A DNA stretch of 64,000 bases from an uncultured Prevotellaceae bacterium. Lineage in GTDB: Bacteria > Bacteroidota > Bacteroidia > Bacteroidales > Muribaculaceae. The notes under the pieces were generated by a model, which made no database searches, was not told the DNA's origin, and saw nothing but the letters and a program-made list of their open reading frames with translations. A program made the position numbers and the translations under genes. Shown here piece after piece: positions 46,481-54,918 of this stretch. Numbering within the stretch: position 1 is the first letter of the stretch; every line of letters starts with the position of its first letter. The DNA is taken from the NCBI GenBank assembly GCA_946186575.1, contig CAMHNO010000001.1, positions 124,001 to 188,000 of the forward strand, in the 5' to 3' direction.

Positions 46481-48070
46481 ATGAAGAAACTTTTACTTAT
46501 TGCGACAATGGCTGTTATGGCCATTGGGGCTTGGGCTCAAAGCGCAAGCGACTATGGTATTGTAATGGAGCAACCAGCTGGTGAGCTCAAGACCTATGAC
46601 CGTGCCGGTTATGCCTATTACTACAGTGGCGAGTACATTCGTCGTGGTGCTCAGACCGGAACAATCGACATCGTCTTTGGCGAGAACAACAAGGTCTATT
46701 TCAAGCAACCTCTCTCGAAGCTCGAGATTAACTCTTGGATTGAGGGCACCCTGAGCGAGGATGGCAAGACCATCACCGTGCCAATGGGACAGAATGTTGC
46801 CTACGATGCCGAGGTTAACCAAGTTATCACTCTTGCTGTGCTCGACTATGACGAGGATTACGAGGAGTTTGAAGTTCGCAACAATGTTCACGAGCTGCAA
46901 TTCAGCGTTACCGACGAGAAAATTAGCCTTGTGGGCACTTCGACCTACGTTGTGTTTGGAGCAGTATATGCCGACAGCCGCGAATGGGCTGGATATGCCG
47001 ACTACAACAGCGTCTACACCCCAACCACTCAAGCCGACGACGTTCTTGTTGAGCTTCCTGCCGGCGTGGAGACTCAGGTCTACACCTTCGAGGCCAACGG
47101 TTATGACGGCACCGAATTTAAGTACAACGTTAACGTGGGAGTCGACAACAACGATGTTTACATCCAGGGACTCTTCAGCGACGTTCCACAATCGTGGATC
47201 AAGGGCACTCGCAATGGCAACACCGTTACCTTCGCTCAGGATCAGTACATTGGTCAAGTAGCAGGCAAGCCTAACTACATGGCTGGTGGTCAGACCAACG
47301 CCTCGGGCCAGAAGGACATCTGCGACTTTGTGCTCAACTACGACGAAGCAACCGACACCTACACTAACGTTACCGACTATCTGGTGCAGAACACCACTAA
47401 GGGTGTGATCTACTACGTGCAGGCATTCAGCAACATCGTCATCACCCGCGACGAGAACGATGGTGCTTACACCATACCTTACAACGAGGGCTTCGACACT
47501 CAGGCTGCATTCAGCGAGTTCACCATTATCAATGCTAACAACGACGGCAGCACCTGGACTTATGGCGGCTCCGTGAGCCAAAACGTGACCTACCAGTGGA
47601 ACACCAACAATGCAGCCGACGATTGGTTGATTACTCCTCCCATCATCATGGACAGCGACATCGAGTATGAACTTGGCATCGACGCCAAAGCTTCGGGCTA
47701 TCCCGAGCGCTTTGAGATAATGATTGGTAGCGAGCCCACCATCGAGGCTATGACCACCACCATTATACCAGCAGTCGTGGTTGATGGCTATGAACTCACT
47801 CACCACACTGGCCGCTTCAGCGTGCCTGCAAGCAAAAACAGCGGTAAGTTCTACATTGGCATCCATGCCATCAGCGATGCCGACCAGTTTGTGCTTTCTC
47901 TCGACAACCTTAGCATTGTGGCTACCGGACCAAGCGCCATCAGCAACATCAATGCCGACAAAGCTCAAGACAACAACTACTACGACCTCATGGGTCGCAA
48001 GTACGAAAGCCGCACCAACCTCCCCGCTGGCATCTACATCCACGCTGGCAAGAAGGTGATTGTGAAGTAA
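46481..48070 (+). CDS. Secreted choice-of-anchor J / cleaved-adhesin domain protein with sorting tail
   Basis: 529 aa from the ATG at 46481 (signal peptide MKKLLLIATMAVMAIGAWA-Q). Two similar N-terminal beta domains (QTGTIDIVFGENNKVYFKQP and FKYNVNVGVDNNDVYIQGLF) are followed by a jelly-roll domain of choice-of-anchor J type (YTIPYNEGFDTQAAFSEFTI, then NNAADDWLITPPI and FVLSLDNLSI). The protein ends YYDLMGRKYESRTNLPAGIY and GKKVIVK, a type IX secretion (Por) sorting tail. It is probably exported across the outer membrane and attached to the surface. Its ligand is unknown. Confidence 0.8.
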   Translation: MKKLLLIATMAVMAIGAWAQSASDYGIVMEQPAGELKTYDRAGYAYYYSGEYIRRGAQTGTIDIVFGENNKVYFKQPLSKLEINSWIEGTLSEDGKTITVPMGQNVAYDAEVNQVITLAVLDYDEDYEEFEVRNNVHELQFSVTDEKISLVGTSTYVVFGAVYADSREWAGYADYNSVYTPTTQADDVLVELPAGVETQVYTFEANGYDGTEFKYNVNVGVDNNDVYIQGLFSDVPQSWIKGTRNGNTVTFAQDQYIGQVAGKPNYMAGGQTNASGQKDICDFVLNYDEATDTYTNVTDYLVQNTTKGVIYYVQAFSNIVITRDENDGAYTIPYNEGFDTQAAFSEFTIINANNDGSTWTYGGSVSQNVTYQWNTNNAADDWLITPPIIMDSDIEYELGIDAKASGYPERFEIMIGSEPTIEAMTTTIIPAVVVDGYELTHHTGRFSVPASKNSGKFYIGIHAISDADQFVLSLDNLSIVATGPSAISNINADKAQDNNYYDLMGRKYESRTNLPAGIYIHAGKKVIVK

Positions 48071-48093
48071 ATATTCTCTTAAACTACAGCTTT

Positions 48094-48136
48094 AAAACAA
48101 GGGCGCAACCTATCAGTGAGGTCACGCCCTTGTTTT
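48094..48136. terminator. Bidirectional terminator
   Basis: A perfect 12-bp stem (AAAACAAGGGCG / CGCCCTTGTTTT, 48094-48105 and 48125-48136) lies between the adhesin-like gene and the convergent glycosyltransferase gene, with T runs on both strands. Confidence 0.85.
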
Positions 48137-48154
48137 TATTGTTTTAAATGGTGA

Positions 48155-49099
48155 TTATTTCATCAGCCAATGGGCTATGCGAGCCGAGCCGCGCTTGCCA
48201 CTCACAATACGCTTGAACAGCCACGGCATCACACGCCTGTAGCTCCACTTGCGGTCCAGAACCGAGTAAGCCTTCTGTGCGGCAGGCTTGGCCAGCTCGG
48301 GATGACCCTCTCGCTGATAGTGAGCAGCAAGCACGAGCAAGCGGTAGTAGAGCAGGTCGTAATAGCGCTGCTTGTTCAGCAACGACGAGTTCTTGATGTC
48401 GAGCACCATGGTCCTGAGCGCAATCTCCCACTTGCCATGATTACTGCTGAAGTTGGTGCCAGTGATAGAGTCGGCACCACCATATATCACATCCACCCGC
48501 GGCTTGCCCTCAAGATATCCCACCACTGGCTTGGCCAGCAGCAGTCGCAAGCCAAATTCATAATCGTCCCACTGCAAGATGCTGTTGTTCCATTCAATGC
48601 CGGCTATGAAGTCGCGACGGGCACAGAAGGCTTGCGTGGCAAGCACACTATGAAGAATGTGATTGGCAATAAGGTCTTTCTTGAAAATGGGCATCGCCTT
48701 CTTCTCGCCAATGTCGTTAACAAGATTGCGCCGTGTGATAACAATGTCGACACGCTGTGCCGACGACTCAAATGCGTCTACATATTTCTGCACCAGCCGC
48801 CGCTCCATCAGGTCGTCGCTGTCGAAGAACATCAGGTATTCACCCGTGGCAAACTCCTTGCCCCTATTGCGCGCTGCACTGGCCGTGTGCTGCTTCTCTT
48901 GAGTTACTATCACCTCAAAGTCTGGAGCATTATTGTCAATCTTAAACTGGTTGAGGACAACCAGCGAGTCGTCGGTCGAGAAATTGTCGACAAGGACGAG
49001 CTGCAGCGGCCTATAAGTCTGCTCAAGCACCGTCTTCAATGTGCGAGGAACAAGATTAGCGCGGTTATATACCGGTATTACTATTGACACTGTTTTCAT
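48155..49099 (-). CDS. Family 2 glycosyltransferase
   Basis: 314 aa from the ATG at 49099 (MKTVSIVIPVYNRANLVPRT). GT-A motifs are LVLVDNFSTDDSLVVL, the AARNRGKEFATGEYLMFFDS segment ending in the FDSDD metal motif, and LQWDDYEFGLRLL. It transfers a sugar from a nucleotide donor, probably to a surface glycan, in the cytoplasm. There is no membrane helix. It is divergent from the plus-strand glycan genes, with 84 bp between the starts. Confidence 0.88.
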   Translation of the reverse strand: MKTVSIVIPVYNRANLVPRTLKTVLEQTYRPLQLVLVDNFSTDDSLVVLNQFKIDNNAPDFEVIVTQEKQHTASAARNRGKEFATGEYLMFFDSDDLMERRLVQKYVDAFESSAQRVDIVITRRNLVNDIGEKKAMPIFKKDLIANHILHSVLATQAFCARRDFIAGIEWNNSILQWDDYEFGLRLLLAKPVVGYLEGKPRVDVIYGGADSITGTNFSSNHGKWEIALRTMVLDIKNSSLLNKQRYYDLLYYRLLVLAAHYQREGHPELAKPAAQKAYSVLDRKWSYRRVMPWLFKRIVSGKRGSARIAHWLMK

Positions 49100-49147
49100 A
49101 ATGACTCCAAAGTTAGATATTTTCTTGGTAATAATCAAAAAAAACAA

Positions 49148-49155
49148 TAATTTTG
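49148..49155 (+). promoter_or_regulatory. -7 box of the glycan gene cluster
   Basis: TAATTTTG at 49148-49155, 28 nt before the start codon of the first plus-strand glycosyltransferase gene. The -33 element is not clear. Confidence 0.55.
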
Positions 49156-49183
49156 CATCGGTTAAAGTAAAAAACAACAAACA

Positions 49184-50320
49184 ATGAAGATACTCTTCGC
49201 CGGTGACGCAAGCAACATGCACAACTGCCTGGCCCAAGCCTTAAGAGACTTGGGGCACACGGCAGTCGTCGCCAGCAATGGATCGCACTGGATGAACACA
49301 CATCGCGACATCGACCTCAAGCGAGGGCCCGGCAAAGTGGGGGCTGTGAAATATGTGCTCAAGCTCATGCAGTCGCTAAAGCTCATGCGCGACTTCGACG
49401 TGGTGGAAACCTGCGGACAGGTGTTCTTCGACCTCAAGCCACCTAAGGTGAGGTGGGCATTTGACTGGCTCAAGCGCCATAACAAGCTCATGCTATTAGG
49501 TGCCATTGGCACCGACTATGTATATTTCACCACATGTCACGATGGCAAGACCTATCGCTACAGCGACTATATGGTGGGCGACAAGCCATCACCATTTGTG
49601 CTATCGCAGGAGTACATCGACAAGCGCGAGGCACTATGGGGCGCGCCATTCATGCAGCGGCACAGCGACTACTTGCTTCAGCGCTACGATGGGGCAATAT
49701 CGTGCCTGTGGGAATACCAGGCATGCTATGAGCCAATCTTCGGCGACCGCATCACATGTGCTGGCCTGCCCATCGACACAGCCAGCGTCGACCCCATAGT
49801 CCTCAACCATGAGCCCAAGAAAGTGAAGCTCTTCATAGGCATACAGCGCGACCGCAACATCCTAAAGGGCACCGACCTGCTGCTCGAGGCTGCAAGGCGC
49901 ACAGTCGACCGCTACCCCAACCTGTGCGAGCTCACCGTGGTCGAGAGTGTGCCCTACGAGGAATATGTGCAGCTGCTCAGCAGCTCTCACGTTCTGCTCG
50001 ACCAGCTCTACTCCTACACGCCCGCCACCAATGCTCTGCTGGCGATGGCCCGTGGCCTCGTGGCCGTGAGTGGGGCTGAGCCCGAGTTTTACGAACTCAT
50101 CAATGAGCACGACAACCAGCCCATTATCAACGTGAGTCCGCTTATAGAAGGCGACATCGACGCCAAACTCGACTGGTTGGTTCACAACAAGCATCTGCTG
50201 CCCGACCTGAGTCGTCGCAGCCGCGAGTTCGTAGTTAAGCACAACGACTCGCACGTGGTGGCCCGCCGCCATCTGGAATTTTGCGAGCGATTGCTTAACC
50301 AAAAAAATTACAAGAACTGA
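49184..50320 (+). CDS. GT-B glycosyltransferase (family 4-like)
   Basis: 378 aa. It starts MKILFAGDASNMHNCLAQAL, a Rossmann-like opening, and the second half has KLFIGIQRDRNILKGTDLLL, ELTVVESVPYEEYVQLLSSS, VLLDQLYSYTPATNALLAMA and GAEPEFYELI, where the Glu-rich end resembles the EX7E motif region of GT4 enzymes. It is predicted to be cytoplasmic and to act in surface polysaccharide synthesis. It is followed 7 bp later by a second glycosyltransferase gene. Confidence 0.78.
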   Translation: MKILFAGDASNMHNCLAQALRDLGHTAVVASNGSHWMNTHRDIDLKRGPGKVGAVKYVLKLMQSLKLMRDFDVVETCGQVFFDLKPPKVRWAFDWLKRHNKLMLLGAIGTDYVYFTTCHDGKTYRYSDYMVGDKPSPFVLSQEYIDKREALWGAPFMQRHSDYLLQRYDGAISCLWEYQACYEPIFGDRITCAGLPIDTASVDPIVLNHEPKKVKLFIGIQRDRNILKGTDLLLEAARRTVDRYPNLCELTVVESVPYEEYVQLLSSSHVLLDQLYSYTPATNALLAMARGLVAVSGAEPEFYELINEHDNQPIINVSPLIEGDIDAKLDWLVHNKHLLPDLSRRSREFVVKHNDSHVVARRHLEFCERLLNQKNYKN

Positions 50321-50327
50321 ATAACCA

Positions 50328-51155
50328 ATGACACTACAATTACTCATATCGACCCTTGATGATGGAATCAACCGCGTGGCTGCAATGCTGCTGCCACAGC
50401 ATGAGGGCTTGGAATACCTCATCTCGTGGCAACACACCGATGGCAAGGAGCTTGATGTGCCACATGAGCTGCAGCGCGATGACGTGCTCGTGCATCACCT
50501 TGCTGGACGGGGATTGAGCCGCAATCGCAACAACTGCATTGAGCACGCCACTGCCGACGTGTGCTTGATTGCCGACGACGACTGCCGCTACACCATTGAG
50601 CAGTTGCAGGCCGTCATCGACACATTCAAAGCCCATCCCCAGGTCGACATCGCCACATTCCAGTACTCGGGCGAAGGCGACACTAAGTGTTATCCTCAGT
50701 GCGAGGCCGACCTGCAAACATTTCCCAAGGGCTACTATGTGTCGTCGATAGAGATTGCATTCAGGCGAACCAGCGTGCAACATCGGGTGTGGTTCAACGA
50801 AAACTTTGGGCTTGGCACCGAGCCTTTTCACTGTGGCGAGGAGCACCTCTTTATTCAGGATGCTCTGGCAACGGGCCTCAAATGCCACTACTACCCCATC
50901 GCCATTGTTCACGACCAGCAACCACTTGAGTTCCTGAACCGCTCGGTCGACATTGGCACACTGATGGCTCATGGAGCCGACCTGCAGATTTTTCACCGCG
51001 GCACCAAGCACCTGCGCGCCTTGCTCAAGGCCTGGCGCCTGCATCGCAACGAGAATGTGCCTTTCTTCTATGGCCTACGCCACATCTTTAGTGGCATCAA
51101 TCACATGAAACGCAACCCTGAGATTCTGAAAAATAAACGCAAAACGACGCAATAA
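50328..51155 (+). CDS. Family 2-like glycosyltransferase
   Basis: 275 aa. It starts MTLQLLISTLDDGINRVAAM. The metal motif is in CLIADDDCRYTIEQLQAVID, preceded by GRGLSRNRNNCIEHA, as in GT2 enzymes acting on glycans. The C-terminal half has FGLGTEPFHCGEEHLFIQDA, where the acceptor base would lie. It is probably translationally linked to the gene 7 bp upstream. Confidence 0.8.
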   Translation: MTLQLLISTLDDGINRVAAMLLPQHEGLEYLISWQHTDGKELDVPHELQRDDVLVHHLAGRGLSRNRNNCIEHATADVCLIADDDCRYTIEQLQAVIDTFKAHPQVDIATFQYSGEGDTKCYPQCEADLQTFPKGYYVSSIEIAFRRTSVQHRVWFNENFGLGTEPFHCGEEHLFIQDALATGLKCHYYPIAIVHDQQPLEFLNRSVDIGTLMAHGADLQIFHRGTKHLRALLKAWRLHRNENVPFFYGLRHIFSGINHMKRNPEILKNKRKTTQ

Positions 51156-51169
51156 ACACAAATATTGAC

Positions 51170-51177
51170 TAACTTTG
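51170..51177 (+). promoter_or_regulatory. Internal -7 box before the PIG-L gene
   Basis: TAACTTTG at 51170-51177, 20 nt before the start codon at 51198 and 14 nt after the preceding stop codon. The last two genes may therefore be expressed separately. The -33 element is unclear. Confidence 0.5.
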
Positions 51178-51197
51178 CAGGAAATATATTTACACTA

Positions 51198-51854
51198 ATG
51201 GAAAATCAACGCAAAACAATAATGGTCATTGCACCGCATGCCGACGACGAAGTGCTGGGATGCGGCGGCTACCTGCTGCACCAAGTGAAAGCTGGCGCAC
51301 GTGTTGTGGTTATACTCGGGACAATAGGCGGCGTGAACCAGCGTCAGGACTTTGACATGCGTCTGGCCGAAGCAACACTGGTGAACAAGCGCATGGGCGC
51401 GGAATTGTTCTATCTGTTCAAGAACAAGGACGCCATGCTCGACACCGTGCCCTCGCTCGAGATAACTGCCAAGCTCGACGAGTACATCGAGCAATACCGC
51501 CCCGACGAGATATTCATCAACTATCGCAGCCGGCACCAAGACCACATCAAGATATATGATTGTGCAATGGCTGCAATGCGCTTGAAGGAAGGCTACATGC
51601 CCAAACTGATAGCCCTCTATGAGTATCCCTTTGTGAGCGACGGTCTCGACATCGTGCGCGGTGGCAAGATTTATCACGACATCACCGACAACATCGATGA
51701 GAAGGTTGCCCTTTTCAACCTATATGCAAGTCAAGTCAAAGCAGCACCTTCACCACTCAACGAGAGCGGCATCAAGTCGCTCGCCTCTATCAGAGGCATT
51801 GAGTGCGGCATGAAGTACGCCGAGATGTTCTACGTCCAAAAGATGCTGATATGA
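51198..51854 (+). CDS. PIG-L family deacetylase
   Basis: 218 aa from the ATG at 51198 (MENQRKTIMVIAPHADDEVL). The zinc motif APHADDE is complete, and the second zinc ligand lies in NYRSRHQDHIKIYD. PIG-L/LmbE enzymes remove N-acetyl groups from sugars or related compounds. The setting among glycosyltransferases and WbqC points to modification of a surface glycan precursor. Its last four bases (ATGA) overlap the start of the WbqC gene. Confidence 0.9.
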   Translation: MENQRKTIMVIAPHADDEVLGCGGYLLHQVKAGARVVVILGTIGGVNQRQDFDMRLAEATLVNKRMGAELFYLFKNKDAMLDTVPSLEITAKLDEYIEQYRPDEIFINYRSRHQDHIKIYDCAMAAMRLKEGYMPKLIALYEYPFVSDGLDIVRGGKIYHDITDNIDEKVALFNLYASQVKAAPSPLNESGIKSLASIRGIECGMKYAEMFYVQKMLI

Positions 51855-52552
51855 AAGTCGTGACCATACATCAGCCAGAGCACCTGTCCTACCTGGGATT
51901 CTTCCACAAGGTGTCGATGAGCGACATGCTGGTGCTGCTCGACAACGTGCAGTACGAGAAGAACTACTTCCAAAACCGTAACAGGATTTATACATCTAAT
52001 GGCGTGCGCTACATTACAGTTCCCGTCAACGACACCACTCAGCCCATTGCCAACACAATGATTGCAAGTGAGTTCTTCACACGTGTGTGCCGCAAAAACG
52101 TGGCAACGATAATCGATGCTTACTCCCGAGCACCCTACTGGAACGACTATGGCAATGATTTCTTGCAGATATACCAGTGTGGCGACCACTCATTGTCATC
52201 ATACAACGAGAAACTGCTGCGTTTCATCCTTAATGCATTGAACTTAAACGTTGAAATCGTGCATGCCACTGACCTCAACGTAGGCGGCCAGAAAACCCAA
52301 CTGCTGATGAACATCCTTCATGCGGTGGGAGCTCAGAAGTACATTGCCGGCAAGAGCGGCAAGGACTACATGGACATGAGCTTGGTAGATATCCCCGTTG
52401 AATTTCAAGACTTCACTCATCCTGTCTATACCCAGTGGGGCAAAGACCACTTCGAGCCCTACATGTCGGTTATCGACGCGCTTTTCAACGTAGGGCCTCA
52501 AATCATTGACATCATCAATAGCGCTAACAAGCGTAAGCGCAGTCGACAATAA
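51851..52552 (+). CDS. WbqC family protein
   Basis: 233 aa from the ATG at 51851 (MKVVTIHQPEHLSYLGFFHK), whose ATGA overlaps the PIG-L stop codon and so decides this start. Motifs MLVLLDNVQYEKNYFQNRNR, YITVPVND and TDLNVGGQKTQLLMNILHAV are typical of WbqC proteins, which occur in O-antigen and capsule loci. Their biochemical activity is not settled; they are thought to act in sugar or lipid-linked glycan modification. Coupled translation with a deacetylase suggests they act on the same intermediate. Confidence 0.88.
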   Translation: MKVVTIHQPEHLSYLGFFHKVSMSDMLVLLDNVQYEKNYFQNRNRIYTSNGVRYITVPVNDTTQPIANTMIASEFFTRVCRKNVATIIDAYSRAPYWNDYGNDFLQIYQCGDHSLSSYNEKLLRFILNALNLNVEIVHATDLNVGGQKTQLLMNILHAVGAQKYIAGKSGKDYMDMSLVDIPVEFQDFTHPVYTQWGKDHFEPYMSVIDALFNVGPQIIDIINSANKRKRSRQ

Positions 52553-52575
52553 TTATCTTTCTCCCCACAAAAAAC

Positions 52576-52613
52576 GACTCAAGTTCCACCTAATCTTCAG
52601 TGAAACTTGAGTC
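52576..52613. terminator. Bidirectional terminator
   Basis: GACTCAAGTT (52576-52585) and AACTTGAGTC (52604-52613) form a perfect 10-bp stem between convergent genes, with an A run on the left and ATTTATT on the right. Confidence 0.75.
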
Positions 52614-52639
52614 ATTTATTATGGGAATATTGCTATCTA

Positions 52640-53734
52640 TCACATATATTTAGCAACAACGGCATCAAGTTGCTCTATGTTCTCGACTCGTTCCACAATC
52701 TCACCATTACGCCCAATGATGAAGATGGCTGGCACCGAGCCCACAGCATAGGCACTGGCATAAGTTGAATTCTCACCATTAGTATCACGCATCACAATCC
52801 ATGGCAACGAGGCAGCGGCTTGCATCCACTGAGCCTCATTCTCGTCGAGCGACACTTGGAAGATTTCCAGTCCACGCGACTTGTACTTACTGTAGACATC
52901 GTTGAGCAACTTGTTGAGCGACGGCGAGAACGTCTGGCTATACATCGTGAAGTTCAAGATCACTACATTGCCATGCGAGGCCACCTCCTGCAAACTCTGC
53001 ATCTTGCCCTTTTTGTCCTGAAGCTTAATTTCGATGAGCGATGCTTGAGTTGCCACAATGGTGTCGCGCGGAGCCGAGGCATTGGTACTGCGCCGCTGCG
53101 CCAGTGCCATCTTGAATGTCTCGACCATAAAGTCGCGGCGGGGGTCGTTGGGACGGAAGTTGTCGAAGGCATTGGTCACAGCGCCAATTATCTTGAAGTC
53201 GGTCTTGTCGAGCGGGTCATAGAGAGGCCTACCGGCCACCTGTTTATTTACGAAGTAGTAGGACACTATGCCTGCGGGATCCTTGGCAATAGCCCGGTTC
53301 AGCCCATCCTTCCACTGCTTGAAAGCAGGGCTGGCGAGGTCGCCCGAGCGCGCAAACTTATTGAGCTGCTTATCATACTTAGCCATCATCTCGGCATTCT
53401 TACTTCCCGAAAGATTGTAATCTTCATCAAATTTCTTGATAGATGTCTCAATCTTGATTTGGTCGATGCTATCGATGGGGAAATAGATGCTCTTGTCGCG
53501 ATAGGTCAAGCGATAAATGTTAGGGTACTGCGGAGCCTCCTCTGCCATCGAAAATCCATCACCACTTGTAACAGTGCTATCAATCAAGAGCCATTTGCCA
53601 TTGATGCTTGCCTCAAGAAAGAGAGTTGCTGTGTCGCCAGCACCTTTAACATTGCCAGCAACCTTAAACTTGTTGCCCGTGCATGAGCACATCAAAGCCA
53701 CGAGAGCAACAGCAATAAACGTTAATTTCTTCAT
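52640..53734 (-). CDS. TlpA-like lipoprotein without the CxxC pair (DUF4369-like N-terminus)
   Basis: 364 aa from the ATG at 53734 (MKKLTFIAVALVALMCSCTG; lipobox CSC or MCSC). The N-terminal beta domain (FKVAGNVKGAGDTATLFLEA) resembles DUF4369. The C-terminal domain has the TlpA/thioredoxin layout (IEIKLQDKKGKMQSLQEVAS, NVVILNFTMYSQTFSPSLNK, GLEIFQVSLDENEAQWMQAA, GSVPAIFIIGRNGEIV with the cis-Pro). At the active site FWAxWCxxC is replaced by FTMYSQTFSP, so both cysteines are gone. It is a likely binding or scaffold protein of the cell envelope. A -7 box (TACTTTTG, 53763-53756) lies upstream. Confidence 0.82.
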   Translation of the reverse strand: MKKLTFIAVALVALMCSCTGNKFKVAGNVKGAGDTATLFLEASINGKWLLIDSTVTSGDGFSMAEEAPQYPNIYRLTYRDKSIYFPIDSIDQIKIETSIKKFDEDYNLSGSKNAEMMAKYDKQLNKFARSGDLASPAFKQWKDGLNRAIAKDPAGIVSYYFVNKQVAGRPLYDPLDKTDFKIIGAVTNAFDNFRPNDPRRDFMVETFKMALAQRRSTNASAPRDTIVATQASLIEIKLQDKKGKMQSLQEVASHGNVVILNFTMYSQTFSPSLNKLLNDVYSKYKSRGLEIFQVSLDENEAQWMQAAASLPWIVMRDTNGENSTYASAYAVGSVPAIFIIGRNGEIVERVENIEQLDAVVAKYM

Positions 53735-53804
53735 ATTGTGCAATAATATTTTTTACAAAAGTACACATTTATTTTATAACGACCGATTACTTTTCAGCAA
53801 AAAG

Positions 53805-54494
53805 TCACAATACCAGGCCCACACCCACGGTTAGCGGGGTGAACGAGGGGCCATATTGCTCCTTGATCACATGACACGGACTGTAGCGCACATAGCAACC
53901 AATTCCGCGCCACTTGAGACCACCCATAATATCTACCGTGACTGGCACCTGGTGGATGCCTGTGCGTGACTCCTTAAATTTCTCACCATCGAGCTTATAC
54001 TGCGTGAGCACCGAAGCTCTGACGTTGAAGTTAACGACAGGTCCTGCAAAGATGTCCACCTTGTCGAAAAGCCGCTGCTTGAACAATAGTGGCATGGTGA
54101 GCGAAAATACCTTCACCCGCGACAGGCGCGAAGTGGCACCATCGGGATAAGCACCTATGGTCAGAGTTTTGCCGTCGTCAATGAATCGCTTGTCGCTATT
54201 GAGGCGATAGTTGCGCCAGTCAATACCCAGACCCATGGTTATGCGCTGTCCATGACCTGTGTTGTACAACGCCCCTATCACGCTGAGCCAGCCAATGTCG
54301 ATGCTGCGGCCCATAGTGTTATCAATTCCCAAAGCATCGTTCCACCCCACTACAAATCCGCCAGTGTAGATGTTCCAGCCCACAGCTTCGGTAAAGAGTG
54401 GAGACCAGTCGACCTGGATGTACTCATCTTTGTTCTTGCCCATAGCATTAACAGCAAGTAGCACACCTATTGTTATAATTAAGAACTTTTTCAT
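53805..54494 (-). CDS. Probable outer-membrane beta-barrel protein
   Basis: 229 aa from the ATG at 54494 (signal peptide MKKFLIITIGVLLAVNAMG-K). The mature part alternates polar and hydrophobic residues in strands such as TMGLGIDWRNYRL and KVDIFAGPVVNFNVRASV, and ends with the hydrophobic strand FTPLTVGVGLVL, as expected for an outer-membrane barrel of about eight to ten strands. The function is unknown. A -7 box (TAATTTTG, 54507-54500) ends only 5 nt before this ATG. Either the mRNA is leaderless or the real promoter is the second copy of the same sequence at 54571-54578. Confidence 0.65.
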   Translation of the reverse strand: MKKFLIITIGVLLAVNAMGKNKDEYIQVDWSPLFTEAVGWNIYTGGFVVGWNDALGIDNTMGRSIDIGWLSVIGALYNTGHGQRITMGLGIDWRNYRLNSDKRFIDDGKTLTIGAYPDGATSRLSRVKVFSLTMPLLFKQRLFDKVDIFAGPVVNFNVRASVLTQYKLDGEKFKESRTGIHQVPVTVDIMGGLKWRGIGCYVRYSPCHVIKEQYGPSFTPLTVGVGLVL

Positions 54495-54499
54495 GGCCA

Positions 54500-54630
54500 C
54501 AAAATTAGTGATAGTCGAGAGAAAAACCAAAGCTTGCTTTGAGTTTTTCCGAGGCACTGCCTAATTTATTCAAAATTAGTGCAAGTCGAGAGAAATAAAA
54601 ATCCAAAAACAAGTTTTTTGATTTTTATTT
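54500..54630. repeat. Duplicated promoter-like sequence and A/T-rich hairpin
   Basis: CAAAATTAGTG followed two bases later by AGTCGAGAGAAA occurs at 54500 and again at 54571 in the same orientation, 71 bp apart. Each contains TAATTTTG on the minus strand. Next to the second copy, AAATAAAAATC (54593-54603) and GATTTTTATTT (54620-54630) form a perfect 11-bp stem. Confidence 0.7.
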
Positions 54631-54678
54631 CAGAAAAGCCGTCATATTTATCCAGCAAAGTGAATTAAATACTAAAAA

Positions 54679-54741
54679 AACTATAGAAACCATGATAACT
54701 ATAGGAACTATGATAACTATAGGTACTATAGAAACTATAAT
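54679..54741 (+). repeat. 18-bp tandem repeat upstream of the efflux operon
   Basis: Three units of AACTATAG-A/G-NACYATGAT type start at 54679, 54697 and 54715, with a half unit from 54733. Each 18-bp unit is itself two copies of a 9-bp element. The array ends about 35 bp before the first operator-like palindrome. Confidence 0.8.
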
Positions 54742-54774
54742 AACTATTGCACTAAAATTAACAAGAAAAAGAAT

Positions 54775-54792
54775 ATTAACAATTTTGTTAGA
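54775..54792. promoter_or_regulatory. Operator-like palindrome 1 (probable TetR site)
   Basis: ATTAACAA-TT-TTGTTAGA, a near copy of palindrome 2 with one changed base per right arm. It lies directly upstream of the -33 element. An extra half site (ATTAACAAGA) occurs at 54757-54766. Confidence 0.6.
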
Positions 54793-54798
54793 CTTTTC

Positions 54799-54829
54799 TT
54801 GCATATTTTAGATAAAAGTACTTATTTTG
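54799..54829 (+). promoter_or_regulatory. Promoter of the efflux operon
   Basis: -33 TTG at 54799-54801, 20 nt spacer, -7 TTATTTTG at 54822-54829 (one mismatch to TAnnTTTG). Transcription would start near 54836, leaving a leader of about 83 nt. Confidence 0.55.
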
Positions 54830-54842
54830 CAGCATGATTTTT

Positions 54843-54860
54843 ATTAACAAGATTGTTAAT
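54843..54860. promoter_or_regulatory. Operator-like palindrome 2 (probable TetR site)
   Basis: A perfect palindrome with 8-bp arms, ATTAACAA-GA-TTGTTAAT, just downstream of the predicted transcription start. Its centre is 68 bp from that of palindrome 1. Confidence 0.7.
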
Positions 54861-54918
54861 ACCCCAGAAAAACATAATCAACATATTATTTATCAAGCAC
54901 TTAAAGCACTTCACAGGT

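Noticed and set aside
46493..48043. A 516-codon minus-strand open frame
   Set aside because: It lies antisense to a well-supported secreted protein gene. Its Val/His-rich composition is what the complement of that gene's codon bias gives. The same reasoning removed long antisense frames at 1837-2712, 5410-6456, 32193-33503 and 34642-35883.
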